NCBI GenBank assembly: GCA_905221605.1
Contig: CAJNDS010001413.1
Span: 501,501-565,500 of the forward strand
Length of the DNA: 64,000 nt
Source of the DNA: Symbiodinium natans
Taxonomy: Eukaryota > Sar > Dinophyceae > Suessiales > Symbiodiniaceae
Direction: 5' to 3'
How positions within the stretch are numbered: position 1 is the stretch's first letter; every line of letters begins with the position of its first letter. A program made the translations under genes and the position numbers. The notes under the pieces are model-generated. The model searched no databases. It was not told the DNA's origin and was given only the letters and a program-made list of their open reading frames with translations. Shown here in pieces: positions 15,218 through 27,250 of the stretch.

Positions 15218-16435
15218 GAGTCCATTTCCCCTTGTAAACACAAAGGCTTGAAGGCCCCAGAGTCTGCAGGAAGCTTGAAAGCCCCTGACCTGTAGAACTG
15301 CAAATTAAAAAACCAGGTGTCACATGCTCCGCGCTGTAGGAAAAGCTGGATTTTTCCGCCAGTCTAATTTCATGAAAACTAGTACTACACGCTCCGCACT
15401 GTGGGAAAAGCTGGATTTCGCCTCGGGTGTAATTTCATCAAAACTGGTACTACACGCTCCGCGCTGGGGAAAAACCACAGTGTACTACATGAATGCATAG
15501 TTTTTTCAAAACTTTAAGGTTCATGTAATGTTTCTACTTGGAATCAAGGTACTACACGCTGTTTTCCCGCATTTTTTGAGTGTAGTACTCGTGTACAGGT
15601 CTGCTACACGCGCTTTCTCAAGGGTTATACGGTTTACCAGTCTTTCAAATACTCAAGTAAGGCCTCACAATCCCCTTCAAGGGCTCCAAAACCTCATCAG
15701 GACCTCCCAGAGCCTTTTTTCCAACTTTTGCGGGCTGCCCGTTGGAAAAATCGCTGAAAAACGTGGTATCGCGCGGGTCCACATTCAGGACCGACAAACG
15801 ACGAGAAACATAGGACGCATCAGAGTACCCCCCCAGTCCCCCCAGTGGCAACCTGAATGGCGCCTATATGAATAAGTAAAGGCCCACCACCGACCGCTTG
15901 CCACGCAGCGGTGCATTTTTATTGTCTTATGTCGGGAGCGGTCCTCACGTCGGGCAAAATTTCGGCGAGCTTCAAAAGTGTGTCTTCTCATCAGAAATCG
16001 CACAGTTTTTGGCCTTCATTTTGAGGCCAGAAATTGGATCCCAAATCTGGGTCTGCCTGATTCGAAACTCTTAGAGAAGATCCCATTTCGGGCTTCGCTT
16101 TGGGGCCCAAAAATAGGACCCCAGAATGGGCCGTGAAACGTGGCAAGTGTGCTTTCAATTTTGCGGAGACACGCAAAGCATGCACCACATGTTTGGGTCG
16201 GGCGCAAAGATTGTCAGCGGTCGCTTAAGACTGTTGGCAATAGCGTTATCACGGAACAAGTATTGCACATGACAAGCTGAATTGCAACTGCGGGGGCACT
16301 CAAACGTGTCCTACGCTTCTTGTGTCTTTCTGGGGTCGGATTTGGCTTCACTTGAGGCACATTCTCCAAACCCCCAGCAAAGGGCCTACCTTGTCCCACA
16401 TCAATAAGTGTTGTCGAAAATCCCCTTTCCCCAAT
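15218..16435 (+). repeat. U0 left part
   Basis: Head and K block (15845-16289) of the first array unit, broken after CCCCAAT at the X insertion. With 30071-30236 and 39174-39540 it adds up to about 1750 bp, the length of U3. Confidence 0.92.
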
Positions 16436-16637
16436 GTTCTCCCAACAAGCACTGCATGACCTAACCCTAGTTGGGGAGAGGAGTCAAACCCTAATCCTAA
16501 GTCCCAAAAGGGAGGAGCTTGGGGTACAACCGACTCGCTCTCCTGTTTTCAGCGGTGCTGCTCTGGGCGAAAGAGTAGAATGCTTCGTGGGAAAGGCTGG
16601 GCAATGTCCCACGAGCATGAAAGGCCATCACACCCCC
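16436..16637 (-). repeat. X repeat B2 (3' end)
   Basis: 202 bp, repeated at 16953-17154 (offset 517) with a few substitutions around 16515-16525. It borders U0 at 16435. Confidence 0.88.
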
Positions 16638-16799
16638 TGTTGAGGTGAGATGAGGTCCCGAAACAGGACCGGGGCTACTCCACTTTGGGAGGCAAGTAGG
16701 CAGTTCTGAGGGGCTACTCCACTTTGGGAGGCGGGATCCGGACGGATCCAGGCTTTTGGAACGCCAGGCTTTGAATGAGAAAGGGCAGCGGTGGGCGGG
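16638..16799. repeat. X spacer between A2 and B2, with a small direct repeat
   Basis: The 162-bp spacer contains two copies of GGGGCTACTCCACTTTGGGA (about 16671 and 16710). It has no counterpart elsewhere in the window. Confidence 0.6.
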
Positions 16800-16953
16800 C
16801 GAAGAAAAGCAGAAGGCCCCACCTAGGGGGTTAGGTCAAGGCCAGCTGTGAGCCGGAGATGCTCCAGCTGTGCAAGGCATGCCTGGGCAAAATGCAAACG
16901 GCGGTGCATGATTCACTTGTGGGAAAACACACGGGAACCAAAAACCCGAAGCG
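16800..16953 (-). repeat. X repeat A2
   Basis: 154 bp matching A1 at 29918-30070, with one extra G near 16830. It is followed directly by B1, sharing one G. Confidence 0.88.
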
Positions 16954-17154
16954 TTCTCCCAACAAGCACTGCATGACCTAACCCTAGTTGGGGAGAGGAG
17001 TCAAACCCTAATCCTAAGTCCCAAAAGGGAGGGGCTGAGGGGACAACCGACTCGCTCTCCTGTTTTCAGCGGTGCTGCTCTGGGCGAAAGAGTAGAATGC
17101 TTCGTGGGAAAGGCTGGGCAATGTCCCACGAGCATGAAAGGCCATCACACCCCC
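16953..17154 (-). repeat. X repeat B1
   Basis: Copy of B2, lying ~80 bp beyond the end of the RNase H remnant. Confidence 0.88.
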
Positions 17155-17236
17155 ACTTCAGGGGCCCAGGGCAGACCGGTGAATGCATTAGGCCTATCTA
17201 CCCCCACCGCGGGCGGTCTGGCTGGTGCCCGGGGCA

Positions 17237-18200
17237 CTAGGCTGGATGTGCTGAAACCTGCGCTGCACTAGGCCAGTGCTCCAGTTGGCGTTTGGGGGCC
17301 ATAGGCTGACCTCGTGCTCCGACCGAGCTAGGTCTTGCAGCTTGATGTGGAATCTCTTGGATTTGGTCGCGCCGGTGAACTTCTGCCGTGTTCTTTACTC
17401 CCGGTATGTGGCCCACTTCTAGGCTCAGTCCTTTAGCGTGGGCCCAGGAGGCTACCTTCTGCAGGAAGAGGCTGAGGGGAAAGGCGGTGGTAAACAGCTT
17501 GTTGACTGAGGCTTGTGTTGGGCTGTTGTCGCTGGGAGTGGGCAAGCAGAAGCGAAGGCTGGAGCAACCGGTGGCCGAGTAGTCCATCTGCAATAGGACC
17601 CACTGCGCGATGGTCTCGAAGCAGGCAATATATTGCTGGGCATCCTTCGTGAGGAAAGGCCAGTGGGCACGTAGTTCTGCTATGGACCACTGTTGTGCGA
17701 ACCAGAAAGTTTGGCTGGACGTGCACAACCAGCCCCCGATCCCAACTTGCGAGCCATCTGCCATGGCGTCTGCTGCAGAGAGGCAAGGGAGTAAGGGCGG
17801 CTGGGCTAGGGGCATGCGGAATTCGTGCGTAAAGCACTGAGCGAGCCAGTGTAAGGCGGCTTTGCTGTCGTTGCGCAATGTGATTTCCTGTGCGTTTGGG
17901 TCAGCGATGCGCACCCATACAGTCTTGTCTGCAGCTGGGATGGGCCAGATGTCCGTTTTCGACGACACCGGCTTCCCTTTGACCTCAATTACCTTGGCCT
18001 TTGTGGGCAATTGTAAAAACAGCGCAGGTGTGAGCTTATGCTAGTGGCCCACATCAATAGAAGGCCGAGTAGCTGGGCGCGCAGCTCATCCAGCTTGGGC
18101 TGTGCCAGGCATACGGATTCTGTGGCAAAGCAGAACTTCCAACCGCACCACACGAGTTGGTCGCCGAAAGCGGCTTTCTTCCAGCTGCGCTGCGTGCGTT
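17237..18200 (-). pseudogene. RT thumb and RNase H remnant of X
   Basis: From about 18200 the minus strand reads WKKAAFGDQLVWCGWKF and PKLDELRAQLLGLL, a DIRS-type RT thumb stretch. A different open frame (18010-17237, TTG start, 257 residues) then carries RNase H features: SAADAMADGS (Asp81 or Asp85), CFETIAQ (Glu132), SDNSPTQ (Asp161) and GHIPGVKNTAEV, where the usual Asp of NxxAD is Glu. The RT fingers and palm are absent: satellite sequence begins near 18205. It is non-functional. Its position beside B1 mirrors RT-RNase H in E1. Confidence 0.72.
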
Positions 18201-18214
18201 GCGCGCCTGCGAGT

Positions 18215-18780
18215 CATCCTAAGCCCTGAGGCACAGGCGCGCTCGATTTGCGGGAGCTTGGGCTGACTTTTGGACAGCATCTCTCGCGGAGAGATTTGAC
18301 ATTGCAAGTGCAGGCCAATACTACTGGCAGAAACGGCCTTACTGCGTGCACGGCGTGCCGTGCTCGATTACTGGGAGCCTTGGCACTATTCGGCCGACTT
18401 TTGGGCAGCATCTCTTGAGGAGATGTTGGGCATAGGAAGTGTAGGCAAAGACTGGCAGAAACAGGCATTGCTGTGCCTGAGGTCCGGGCGCGCGCGATTG
18501 CTGGGAGCTTTGGCACTGTTCGGCCGACTTTTGGGCCGTGTCTCCTGAGGAGATATTTGGCATATGAAGTATGGGCAGTGCTGGCAAAAAGGGGCATTGC
18601 TGCGCCTGAGGCACATGCGTGCTCGATGTCGGGGAGCTTTGACCCTGTTATGCAGACTTTTGGGCGGCATCTCTCGCGGAGAGAGTTGGCTCGCAAGTAT
18701 AGGCGAGTACTGGCAGGAATGGTAGGCGAGTACTGGCAGGAAAGGCATTGCTGCGTGTACAGCGTGCCTGCGTGTCAACC
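18215..18780. repeat. Tandem ~125-bp repeat with internal hairpin
   Basis: Four to five degenerate copies begin near 18240, 18360, 18490 and 18610. Each has a GCTCGAT start, TGGGAGC, a GACTTTTGG block and a small palindrome such as ATCTCTCGCGGAGAGAT. Related single copies occur at about 19745-19870, and two at 27640-27940. Confidence 0.75.
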
Positions 18781-18786
18781 CAAACG

Positions 18787-18998
18787 GTGACTCCTTTCAG
18801 GGCCTGAAATGAGTCACAGCTCCGCGCTCCCTCAACCCAAACGGTGACTCATTTCAGGGCCTGAAATGAGTCACGGCTCCGGGCTCTCTCAACCCAAACG
18901 GTGATTCATTTCAGGGCCTGACAGGCACTGAAATGAGTCACGGCTCCGTGCTCCCGCGACCCAATGGGTGACTCATTTCAGGGCCTGAAATGAGTCAC
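18787..18998. repeat. Four tandem long palindromes (~57-bp period)
   Basis: Copies 2 (18844-18874) and 4 (18968-18998) are perfect 31-bp palindromes with 15-bp arms (GTGACTCATTTCAGG) around one G. Copy 1 (18787-18817) has one mismatch. Copy 3 (18901-18941) is split by a ~10-bp insertion. Each arm contains TGACTCA. They could form cruciforms or bind a bZIP-like dimer; both are inference. Confidence 0.85.
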
Positions 18999-20040
18999 GG
19001 CTCGGATTGATGGAGGGTTGGGGGTTGATTTGAGGCTTCTCTGGGTGTTCGGGGTTGATGGGCTTAATAGGGTTCTCGTCTTGATGGGCTTGTGGGTTGA
19101 GGGTTAGGGTTCAGGGCTTTGAAAGCCAAAGGCTTTTGTAACATTTTTAAGGGTAGTAACAGATTTTACAAATTGATGAGGACAGGGTCCTTCCGAGTCC
19201 TTACCCAGAATACTGGTTTCTTTTCAATTTTCAAGGGTTTTAAAGAATGTGAGGGGCCTTTTCAAATCTTAAGGGGCCTCTGTGGCACATTCGTTAAGTA
19301 TCAGCAATCTTCGCATGAAAAAGATCCTCCGAGTTTTTTATCCTTACAAACAGGAAACGTTTTACCCTCAAATTCGGCTGGAGTCCCTTGAGTTTAGGCC
19401 TGATTCCCTTGAATTCTTGGACATCCTGTTTTTTCCCCTCGATTTTGAAGAAGCCCCTCGAGTTTTTTGCCGCTTCGATTCCCGTTCCCCTGATTTTCCT
19501 CCAAGGGAAGCGTCTTTTTCACCCTGAAATCTCCCAGGTGCTCGACTGCTTAAGCGAAACGTTCACTCATTGTTTTCCCCCAAACCTGAACTGAACTCAC
19601 TAAATCTTCAGCGAATATGGTTTGGTCTTCACCCTAAGACGAATAAGGTTTAGGAACAGGGTTAGACTTAAGTATGAAACGAACAAGCTTCAGCCATAAG
19701 GCTCGCACCCCCCTCCCCCCCTCCCCGCAACCTCGTGGTGCCCAGGTGCGTGGTTCTGAGGCACAGGCACGCTCGATTTCTGAGAGCTTGGCACTGTCAG
19801 GCTGACTTCTGGCAGCTTCTCTCGGGAAGAGATTTGGCACGCAAAACGTAGGCGAACACATGCAGACATGCGAGTATTGTATGTCTGCGTGTCATCCAAA
19901 ACCTTGAGGTATTGCGCGCTCAATTTCTGGGAGCTTCCGCAGGCTTCACTCGTGTTCTTGTGTGAATTCCTGCATCTACCCCGTGTGCATGCCTCGGGGT
20001 CGCATCTCTCAGGGCGAAGACTCGTGAGAAGTAGCAGCCA
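18999..20040. other. No gene seen; low-complexity and degenerate repeats
   Basis: AT-richer than its surroundings at 19000-19700, with many GGGTT/TTGAGG runs. One copy of the ~125-bp family lies at 19745-19870. No coding frame shows a recognisable motif. Confidence 0.5.
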
Positions 20041-20044
20041 AAGA

Positions 20045-21300
20045 CATGGGCATAGATGGCACCGTCGCAAGCAGTATGCGGGCGCGCGCCATCCTAAGCC
20101 CCGAGAACCGAGGCAGGATGGCTGGGTTGGCGTCGCGAGCTTCGCACGCGGACGCTAGGGCGATTCTCTTAGGCGCCGGCTGGACTTTTGCGCCTGCATT
20201 TTTGGAGGTCCTTGTGAATTGCTCGGGCGCCCCGAAGGCTTTGCGACTTCTCCTCATGGTCGAGGGACAGGTTTTACCGCTCCTCTCGAGGCTCAAATGC
20301 ATGAAAAATGGTAGCCAGAACATAGGCATAGATGGCATTGTTGCGGCAGGTGTGGGCGCGTGCCATCCTAAACCTTCAAAGGCTCAGGCAGGATGGCCGG
20401 GCTGGCTTTGCGAGCGGCGCCCGCGGGCATGAGTGTGATTTGCTAAGCAGTGGCTGGACTTTTGTGTCTGCAAGTTTGGAAGTCCTTGTGAATTGCTCGG
20501 GTGCCCCGAAAGCTTTGAGACTTTCCGCATGGTCAAGGGACAGGTTTTACCGCACCTTTCGAGGCTCAAATGCATGAAAAATGGTAGCCAATACAAAGGC
20601 ATAGATGGCATTGTTGCGGGCAGGTGTGTGCGCGTGCCATCCTAAACCGTCAAGAACTCAGGCAGGATGGCCGGGCTGGATTCGCGAGCGGCGCCCGCGG
20701 ATACAAGGGCGGTTTGCTTAAGCATTGGCTAGACTTTTGTGCCTGCAAGTTTGGAAGTCCTTGCGAAATGTTCGGGCGCCCCGAAAGCTTTGCGACTTCT
20801 CCTCATGGTCAAGGGACCGGTTTTACCGCACCTCTCGAGGCTCAAATGCATGAAAAATGGTAGCCAATACAAAGGCATAGATGGCATTGTTGCGGGCAGG
20901 TGCGTGCGCGTGCCATCCTAAACCCTCAAGAACTCAGGCAGGATGGCCGGGCTGGCGTCGCGAGCGGCGCCCGCGGACATGAGGGCGGTTTGCTTAAGCA
21001 TTGGCTGGACTTTTGTGCCTGCAAGTTTGGAAGTCCTTGTGAATTGCTCGGGTGCCCCGAAAGCTTTGAGACTTCTCCGCATGGTCGAGGGACGGGTTTT
21101 ACCGCACCTCTCAAGGCGCAAATGCATGGGAAATGGTAGCCAATACATAGGCATCGATGCCAGTGTTGCGGGCAGGTGTGTGCGCGTGCCATCCTAAACC
21201 CTCAAGAACTCACGCAGGATGGCCGGGCTGGCTTCGTGAGCGGCGCCCGCGGACACGGGGGCGGTTTGCTTCATCATTGGCTAGACTTTTGTGCCTGAAA
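20045..21300. repeat. Tandem ~275-bp repeat, five copies
   Basis: Successive copies of CCATCCTAA lie near 20088, 20362, 20636, 20913 and 21188. Each copy carries GGCAGGATGGCCGGG, a GGCTGGACTTTTG block, AAGTCCTTGTGAATTG and an AAATGCATG end. More diverged copies occur near 22115-22420 and 25770-27250. Confidence 0.85.
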
Positions 21301-22400
21301 GTCTTGAGGGCCTTGTGAATTGCACCGATGCCCCAAAAGCTTTGGGACTGCTCCTCATGGTCGACGGACAGGCTTTGAAAGACTTGAAAGGCCATATCCT
21401 GGGCAATAGTACCGGTGATGCGGCTCGGCTGTGAAGAGGGCTTGGCTGCTTCGTGGCTGGGGAGGCTGGGTAGATTCTTGGCGAGCTCTGAGGCTGTGGC
21501 CCGAAGGGAGGGGAGTGGCCAGAATGCAAGGCCAGGCCCTTGACGCCGCGGCTCGAGGTTCGGGGCTTGATTAGGGCTTGTCAGCCTGTCGGCTACGACA
21601 TTAGTGGTGAGCGGCCTTGGCGTGGCTCGTGCAGCCGGGCGTCCTGGCTTGCTGGCGCCGGGCAGATCCGAGTTCTGTATGCCTTCGTGCAATACGCGTA
21701 TGGGTCTGGCGTGCGAGGAGGCGAAGGAGCAAGCTGGGCTGTCAGGGCAGGCACGAGCTGTCAGAGCATCTTGGGGCGCATGTCGCCCGCAGGAGAAACG
21801 AGGTCGGTGCAGGGGCTGTCGTTTGCGAGGAACGCTGGCTGTGGCTTGGCGCGTTCATGGCCCAGGCTGCAGGTTGAGATGAGTGCTGGCCCGCTTAAGG
21901 CTGCGGCCCAAATCTTCAGGCCAGGAAAAGTTTTGGTTCTTGGCTCGCCTGACGGTTGCGGGCTGAGGCAGAAGGCGAATATAAGCTTCTGGTGCAGCAA
22001 CATGCTGAAGGCTAAGATGGAGGCCTGGCCCCCCTTTCACTACACGGCCTGCTTAAAGCCAAATTGGCCAAGAGTTTCCTTGGTCTTTTGGGGCTGCAAC
22101 CCTCGGCTTCAGGCCACGTGTGCCACCCTAAAACCCCACGTGCACAGGCAGGATGGCCGGGTTGGCGTCGGTAGCTGCGCGCACGGACACGAGGGCCTGT
22201 GCGCATAAGCAATGGCTGGACTTTTGTGCCCGAAACTTTTGAAGTCCTTCCGATGCCCTAAAAGCTTGGGACTTCTTCTCATGGTTGAGGGACGGGTTTT
22301 GCCGACCTCTCAAGATGAAGATGCATGGGAAGCGGTAGCAAGTGCCTAGGCATAGATGGCATTGTCGCGGGCAGTGTATGGGCAAGTGCCATCCCGAACC
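21300..22400. repeat. Degenerate region ending in two further ~275-bp repeats
   Basis: 21300-22110 has no supported gene; the plus-strand open frame of 222 codons at 21540-22208 has no motif. Two diverged copies of the ~275-bp family lie at about 22115-22400. Confidence 0.55.
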
Positions 22401-23300
22401 CCAGTCCCCAAGTGCACAGGCAGGATGGCCGCGTTGGCGTCGCGGGCGGCGTGGCTTCAAGCTGAAGGCCAACAGGCATTGGCCCCCCCCCGAGACTGCG
22501 CCCCACTGGGGGCTGAGGGTTGAGGCTGAGGGCGAAGACGCGGGCTTGTCGTCCTCGAGGCTTCCGCTGAAAGCCGAAGGCTAAAGAAAGAACTGTTTAG
22601 CCCCTTCCTTGAGATTGCCAAGAAGAAGGTTTTGGCCGCTCTGAGATTGCGTCTTAACTGGGGACTGCGGGCTGGGGCTGAAGTCGAAGGCGTGGGCTTG
22701 TCTGCCGCTCAGGGCCGAAAGCGAAGATAACTGCTTGGCCCCCCTTGAGGTTGCGGCTTCAAGCTGAAGGCCTAAGATAAAAGCTGTGGCCCCCTTGAGA
22801 CTGCGGCTCAACGGGGGGCTGTTTGCTGGGGCTGAAGGCGAAGACGCAGGCTTGTATTCTGTGAGGCTTCCCCTTAGAGGCTAAGATCTCTGCTTGGCCT
22901 CCCTTGAGGTTGCGGCTTGCAGGTGAGAGCCAAGATGGAGGCTTCGGCCTTTGTGAAGCTGCGGCTCGACTGTGGGCGGCGAGGTGAGGCTGGCGGCGAA
23001 GATGCAGGCTTGTCTTTGCGAGGCTGCCGTTTAGGGCGCCAAGATAACTTCTTGGCCCGCCCTTGAGGTGGCGGCTACGGCCCCCTGAAACTGCGGCTCC
23101 GTTGGGGGCTGCGGGCCGAGGCTAGAAGCGAGAATGTGGGCTTGCCCTCCTTGAGGCTCTCGCTTGCAGCCGAAGGCTAAAGGCGGCCAGGAACATGGCT
23201 TGGGTCCTTAGTCTGCTGTTCAGGCCGAAGGCTGAAAAGAGGTTTTAGCTCGCCTGGGGCTGCAGGCAAAGGCGAGCGTAAGGGCTTGGGCGCTATGGGG
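22400..23300. repeat. GC-rich degenerate repeats
   Basis: Alternating blocks such as CTTGAGGTTGCGGCTT, GAAGGC(T)AAG and GGGGGCTG(C)GGGC recur at irregular spacing. The same words reappear at 27960-28270. No gene is seen. Confidence 0.55.
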
Positions 23301-23361
23301 CTGCGGCCTGAAGCGGAAGGCTGTAAGATCCCCGTTTGGGGGCCTGTGGGCTCCACTTGGG

Positions 23362-23556
23362 CAGTTCATGGGCAACTCCACCGTGAAGAACTCTGCCACG
23401 AGGAAGTGAACTGCACCTGGCGAGAGGGGTTGCTAACCCTAGCAAGGTCCTACAGGCGGTTCGTGGGCAACCCCACAGTGAAGAACTCCGCCACGAGGAA
23501 GTGAACTGCACCTGGCGAGAGGGGTTGCTAACCCTAGCACTTAAGGTCCTACAGGC
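23362..23556. repeat. Two tandem 95-100-bp repeats
   Basis: Copies at 23362-23456 and 23457-23556 share GAAGTGAACTGCACCTGGCG and GGGGTTGCTAACCCTAGCA. A diverged third copy is at about 24125-24200. 23560-24385 has no supported gene. Confidence 0.8.
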
Positions 23557-24387
23557 AAAGAAAAAACACACGGGCAGTTGTTTGCGACAGTCAAACCCAC
23601 GCGGGACCTGCACAAGGACATGTGGAGGTCACTGAAGGCCGTGCGCGTGGCTGTGCTGGCTAGGCGTTCCCAAATGCTATAGGCCATCCGTGGCGTAGGC
23701 AGGTAGGCAGCATATGAGGCGGGCCAACAGTTTACGGACCCGCAGGGCAGGTGCAGACGTGGGCGTGAGTCAGGCCCAAACGCGTCTGGGGATGTGGCTG
23801 TTGGCAAACCCAAGCCGTGCGCCTGCGAGGAAGGTGCCTGGCCTTGGCGCTTGTGGACCATATTGGCTGAAACCTGCCCATGTTACGCGCGGGCATGTTT
23901 GGCCTATTGCGCAGGTTCTTTCCGAAGCCAAGGCAAGGGCGGTTGGCGTGGCCAGGGCAGGGCCAGAAGGCTTTACCTGACAGGGGGCTTGTGTGAGGGC
24001 TGGGAGAGCTGATACTTGGGCAAGCTCAAGGGCAAGGGACGTGGCTACTTGTGGCAAGTCTGCCACAGGACGTGTGCATTTGGGCAGACTGGTGGCGAGT
24101 AGGCATGCAAGGCAGCATGTGTTCGTGGGCAGGGTCACCTTGAGGAACTCCACGACGATGTTGTGGGATGTACCTGGCGAGCGGGGCAGCTAATCCTAGA
24201 GATGTCACAGCTAGGTCAAGGCAAGGGGAACACACGGGCAGTCGTACTTTGCGGTGTGCCCTGAAGACGCGCGGTCCTGTGGACGTACTGACGGCTTTGC
24301 TGGGCTGGGACAGTCCCAACAACAACAGGCCATCCGACCTGGGATGTGTTTCTTCCCGACGAACGAGGAGAAGGCTTTGCGGGCACT

Positions 24388-24665
24388 GGCTGGCCGACCT
24401 GGGCGGTAGCTGAAGGCTAGCCGACCAGGGCGGTGGCTGATGGCCTTGGCAGTGGGCGAGTCGGCGTGGGCGCGGGTCCTTAGACCGCTGGCTGTCCCAT
24501 GACTACCCGAGGCGGGGCCGTTGTGGGCACTGGCTGGCCGACCTGGGCGGTGGCTGAAGGCTGGCCGACCAGGGCGGTGGCTGATGGCTGACCTAGGCGG
24601 TGGCTGAAATCTGGCCGACCTGGGCGGTGGCTGATGGCTGGCCGACCTGGGCGGTGGTTGGTGGC
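24388..24665. repeat. ~33-bp minisatellite
   Basis: About seven copies of GGCTGGCCGACCTGGGCGGT with a short variable linker. It is interrupted at about 24440-24525 by unrelated sequence. Confidence 0.8.
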
Positions 24666-24884
24666 AAGGCGGTCTGCACCGACTGGGCGTCGGCGGCAGG
24701 CGGGCCCTGTGCAGGGACTGCCGAGAGCAGGCGCTCACGAGCTTTTGTGCGCCCAATTGCATGAAATGCTGCGGTAAAGCAGTCACTGTAGGGCCAGCCC
24801 CAAAATCCTGCGAAACATCCGAGGCGGATGTGCTTCCCCCGAAGATGGAGGAGAAGGCGGAGTCTTCCGACTCAGGCGGAGGCA

Positions 24885-25520
24885 GCTGGGCAGAGCTCCA
24901 GCGTGAGTCCGAGGCGGACCACCAGTCTATGACACGCAGGGCATGTCTAAATGTGGGCGTGGGGCGAACCCAATGGCATCTGAGCGCACCGCTGTTGGCA
25001 AGCAAAATTTGCGTCTAGAGCCAGGCACGCAGACGTTGGCGGCTGGGCAAAGTTCCAGCGTAAGTCCGAGGCGGACCAGTAGTCTGTGACACGCAAGGAA
25101 TGTCCATGCGTGGACATAAGATAAGCCTGGCGGCAGGGGCAATGCGCTTGCGAGGAGAATGCTGAAGCTTCCGACTCGGGCATAGGCGGCTGGGCAAGTC
25201 CCAGCGTGAGTCCGAGGCGGACCACGAGTCTATGACACGCAGAGCATGTCTAGACGTGGGCCTAAGAACAAGCCCGGCGAGAACAAGCAGCGCGCTGCAA
25301 GAAGAAACAGTGGCAGGGCTTTTGCGGTGAGGCATGAGCAATAAGTAGGCAGCTGGGAAAAAACTCCAGCGTGAGTCCGAGGCGGACCATCAATCCTTGC
25401 AAGGAAGAGCGGGATCTTCGATTCAGGCACAGGCGGCAGGCGGCTGGGCAAGGCTCCAGTGTAGGTCCGAGGCGGACCACGTAACTATGACACGCAGAGC
25501 ATGTCAATACGTGCGCCTGA
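24885..25520. repeat. ~90-165-bp repeat with GTCCGAGGCGGACC core
   Basis: Five copies of a near-invariant core, (GTGA)GTCCGAGGCGGACCA, lie near 24900, 25055, 25203, 25370 and 25460. The core GTCCGAGGCGGAC is itself a near-palindrome. The minus-strand frames across it are repeat translations. Confidence 0.75.
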
Positions 25521-25769
25521 TATAGGCCCGGCGAAACAAGCAGCGCGCTTGCGCCAGTGCATGCCATTTCCTTGTGGGGGATTCGCTGCAGCGGGGGTCT
25601 GGGCATCCCTTGCTGCCCAGATCGCACGCTGGGCGCTGTGAGTCCCTCGGAGGCCAATGCCTAAGTCTGTCTGTGCATTTCGCAAGATGTCAGAATTGGC
25701 GCACACAGGCCTCTTCAGGGCAAAGGGACGAGCTTGACCGCATCTCTCTAGGCAAAAATGCATGATGCC

Positions 25770-27250
25770 TAGGCATGGATGGCATTGGGCGCGCGCCATC
25801 CTAGACCCCCAAGAATTCAGGCGGGGTGGCCGGGCTGGCGTCGCGAGCTGCGCACGCAGACGCGAGAGCGGTTTTCATAGGCATTGGCTGGACCTTCGCG
25901 CCTGACATTTTTTGAGGTTCTTGTGGATTGCGCCGGAGCCCCAAAAGTTTTAGGACTTCTCTTCATGGTCAAGGGGCGGGCTTGACCAAAACTCTCAAGC
26001 GAAAAAAGCATGAGAAGTGGTAGGCTAGCACATAAGCATACATTGGCATTGTCGCTGGCAGCGTATGGGCATGAGCTATCCTCAGCCCCTAAAAGTCAGG
26101 CTGGAAGGCCAGGCAACCGACGTGAGGCGGCTTTCTTAGGCATAGGCTGGACTTTGGTGCTTGACAGTTTTGAAGTCCTTGTGTTTTGCACAGATGCCCC
26201 AAAAGCTTTGAAGCTTCTCCCCACGTTCAGGGGACGGGCTTCACCGCGTGTCAAGGCGAAAATGCATGAGAAGCGGTAGCCGAAAACCTAGGCATGGAAG
26301 GCATTGTCGAGGGCAGCGTGTGGGAGTGTGCCATCCTAAACCCTGGGGAGCTCAGGCAGGATGGCCAGGCTGGCGTCGCGAGCTGCGCACGGACGTGAGG
26401 GCAGACTTCCTAGAAATCGGCTGGACTTCGTGCCTGAAAGATTTGAAGTCCTTGTGAGTTGCACCGATGCCCGAAAAGCTTTGAGGCTTCTTCTCATGGT
26501 CAGGGGACGGGCTTGACCACTCTCAAGGCGAAAAAACACGAGAAGTAGTAGCCTATACATGGGCATGGATGGCAGTGTTGCGGGCGGGCGTGGGCGCGTG
26601 TCATCCTAAACCCTCAAGAACTCAGGTAGGATGGCCGGGCTGGATTCACGAGCGGCGCGCGCGGACGTGAGGGCGGTTGCTTAGGCCTTGACTGGACTTT
26701 CGTGCCTGAAAGTTTTGAAGTCCTTGTGTTTTGCACCGATGCCCCAAAAGCTTTGAAGCTTCTCCGCATGTTCAGGGGACGGGCTTCACCGCGTGTCAAG
26801 GCGAAAATGCATGAGAAGCGGTAGCCAAAAACCTAGGCATGGAAGGCATTGTCGCGGGCAGCGTGTGGGAGTGTGCCATCCTAAACCCCTAGAAGCTCAA
26901 GCAGGATGGCCAGGCTGGCGTCGGGGGCTGCGCACACGGACGCGAGGGCAAATTTCCTGTTAAGGCAGTTTTTTCTAAGCAGTGGCTGGACCATTTGTGC
27001 CTGAAGTTTTGAAGCTGCTAGTGATTGCACCGATGTCTCAAAAGGTTTGGGACTTCACCTCATGGCCAAAGGATGGGCGTCGATGCTCAGGAGTGGTAGC
27101 AAAATGCATAGGCACAGATGGCATCGCTGTGTACCGCGTGTGGGCAGTGTCATCCTAAACCCCCAAAAACTCAGGCAACATGGCCGGGCTGGCGTCGCGA
27201 GCTGCGCACACGGACGCTAGGGTGATATTCCTAAGCAGTAGCTGGACCAT
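25770..27250. repeat. ~275-bp repeat, six diverged copies
   Basis: Copies of the family at 20045-21300; CATCCTA-like starts lie near 25796, 26077, 26330, 26600, 26875 and 27150. They are more diverged than the first cluster. Confidence 0.75.

Noticed and set aside
16436-16953. 517-bp LTR or MITE reading of the X left end
   Set aside because: The segment is not repeated as a whole at the right end; the two halves recur separately, which fits split direct repeats better.
19099-19117. Telomere-like GGGTTAGGGTT
   Set aside because: Fewer than two full units within generic GGGTT-rich sequence; not evidence of a telomere.
21540-22208. 222-codon plus-strand frame in X
   Set aside because: GC-rich repeat region, opposite strand to all supported genes, no domain.
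24211-25005. 264-codon minus-strand frame in X
   Set aside because: It consists of translated 33-bp minisatellite and other repeats, with no conserved motif.
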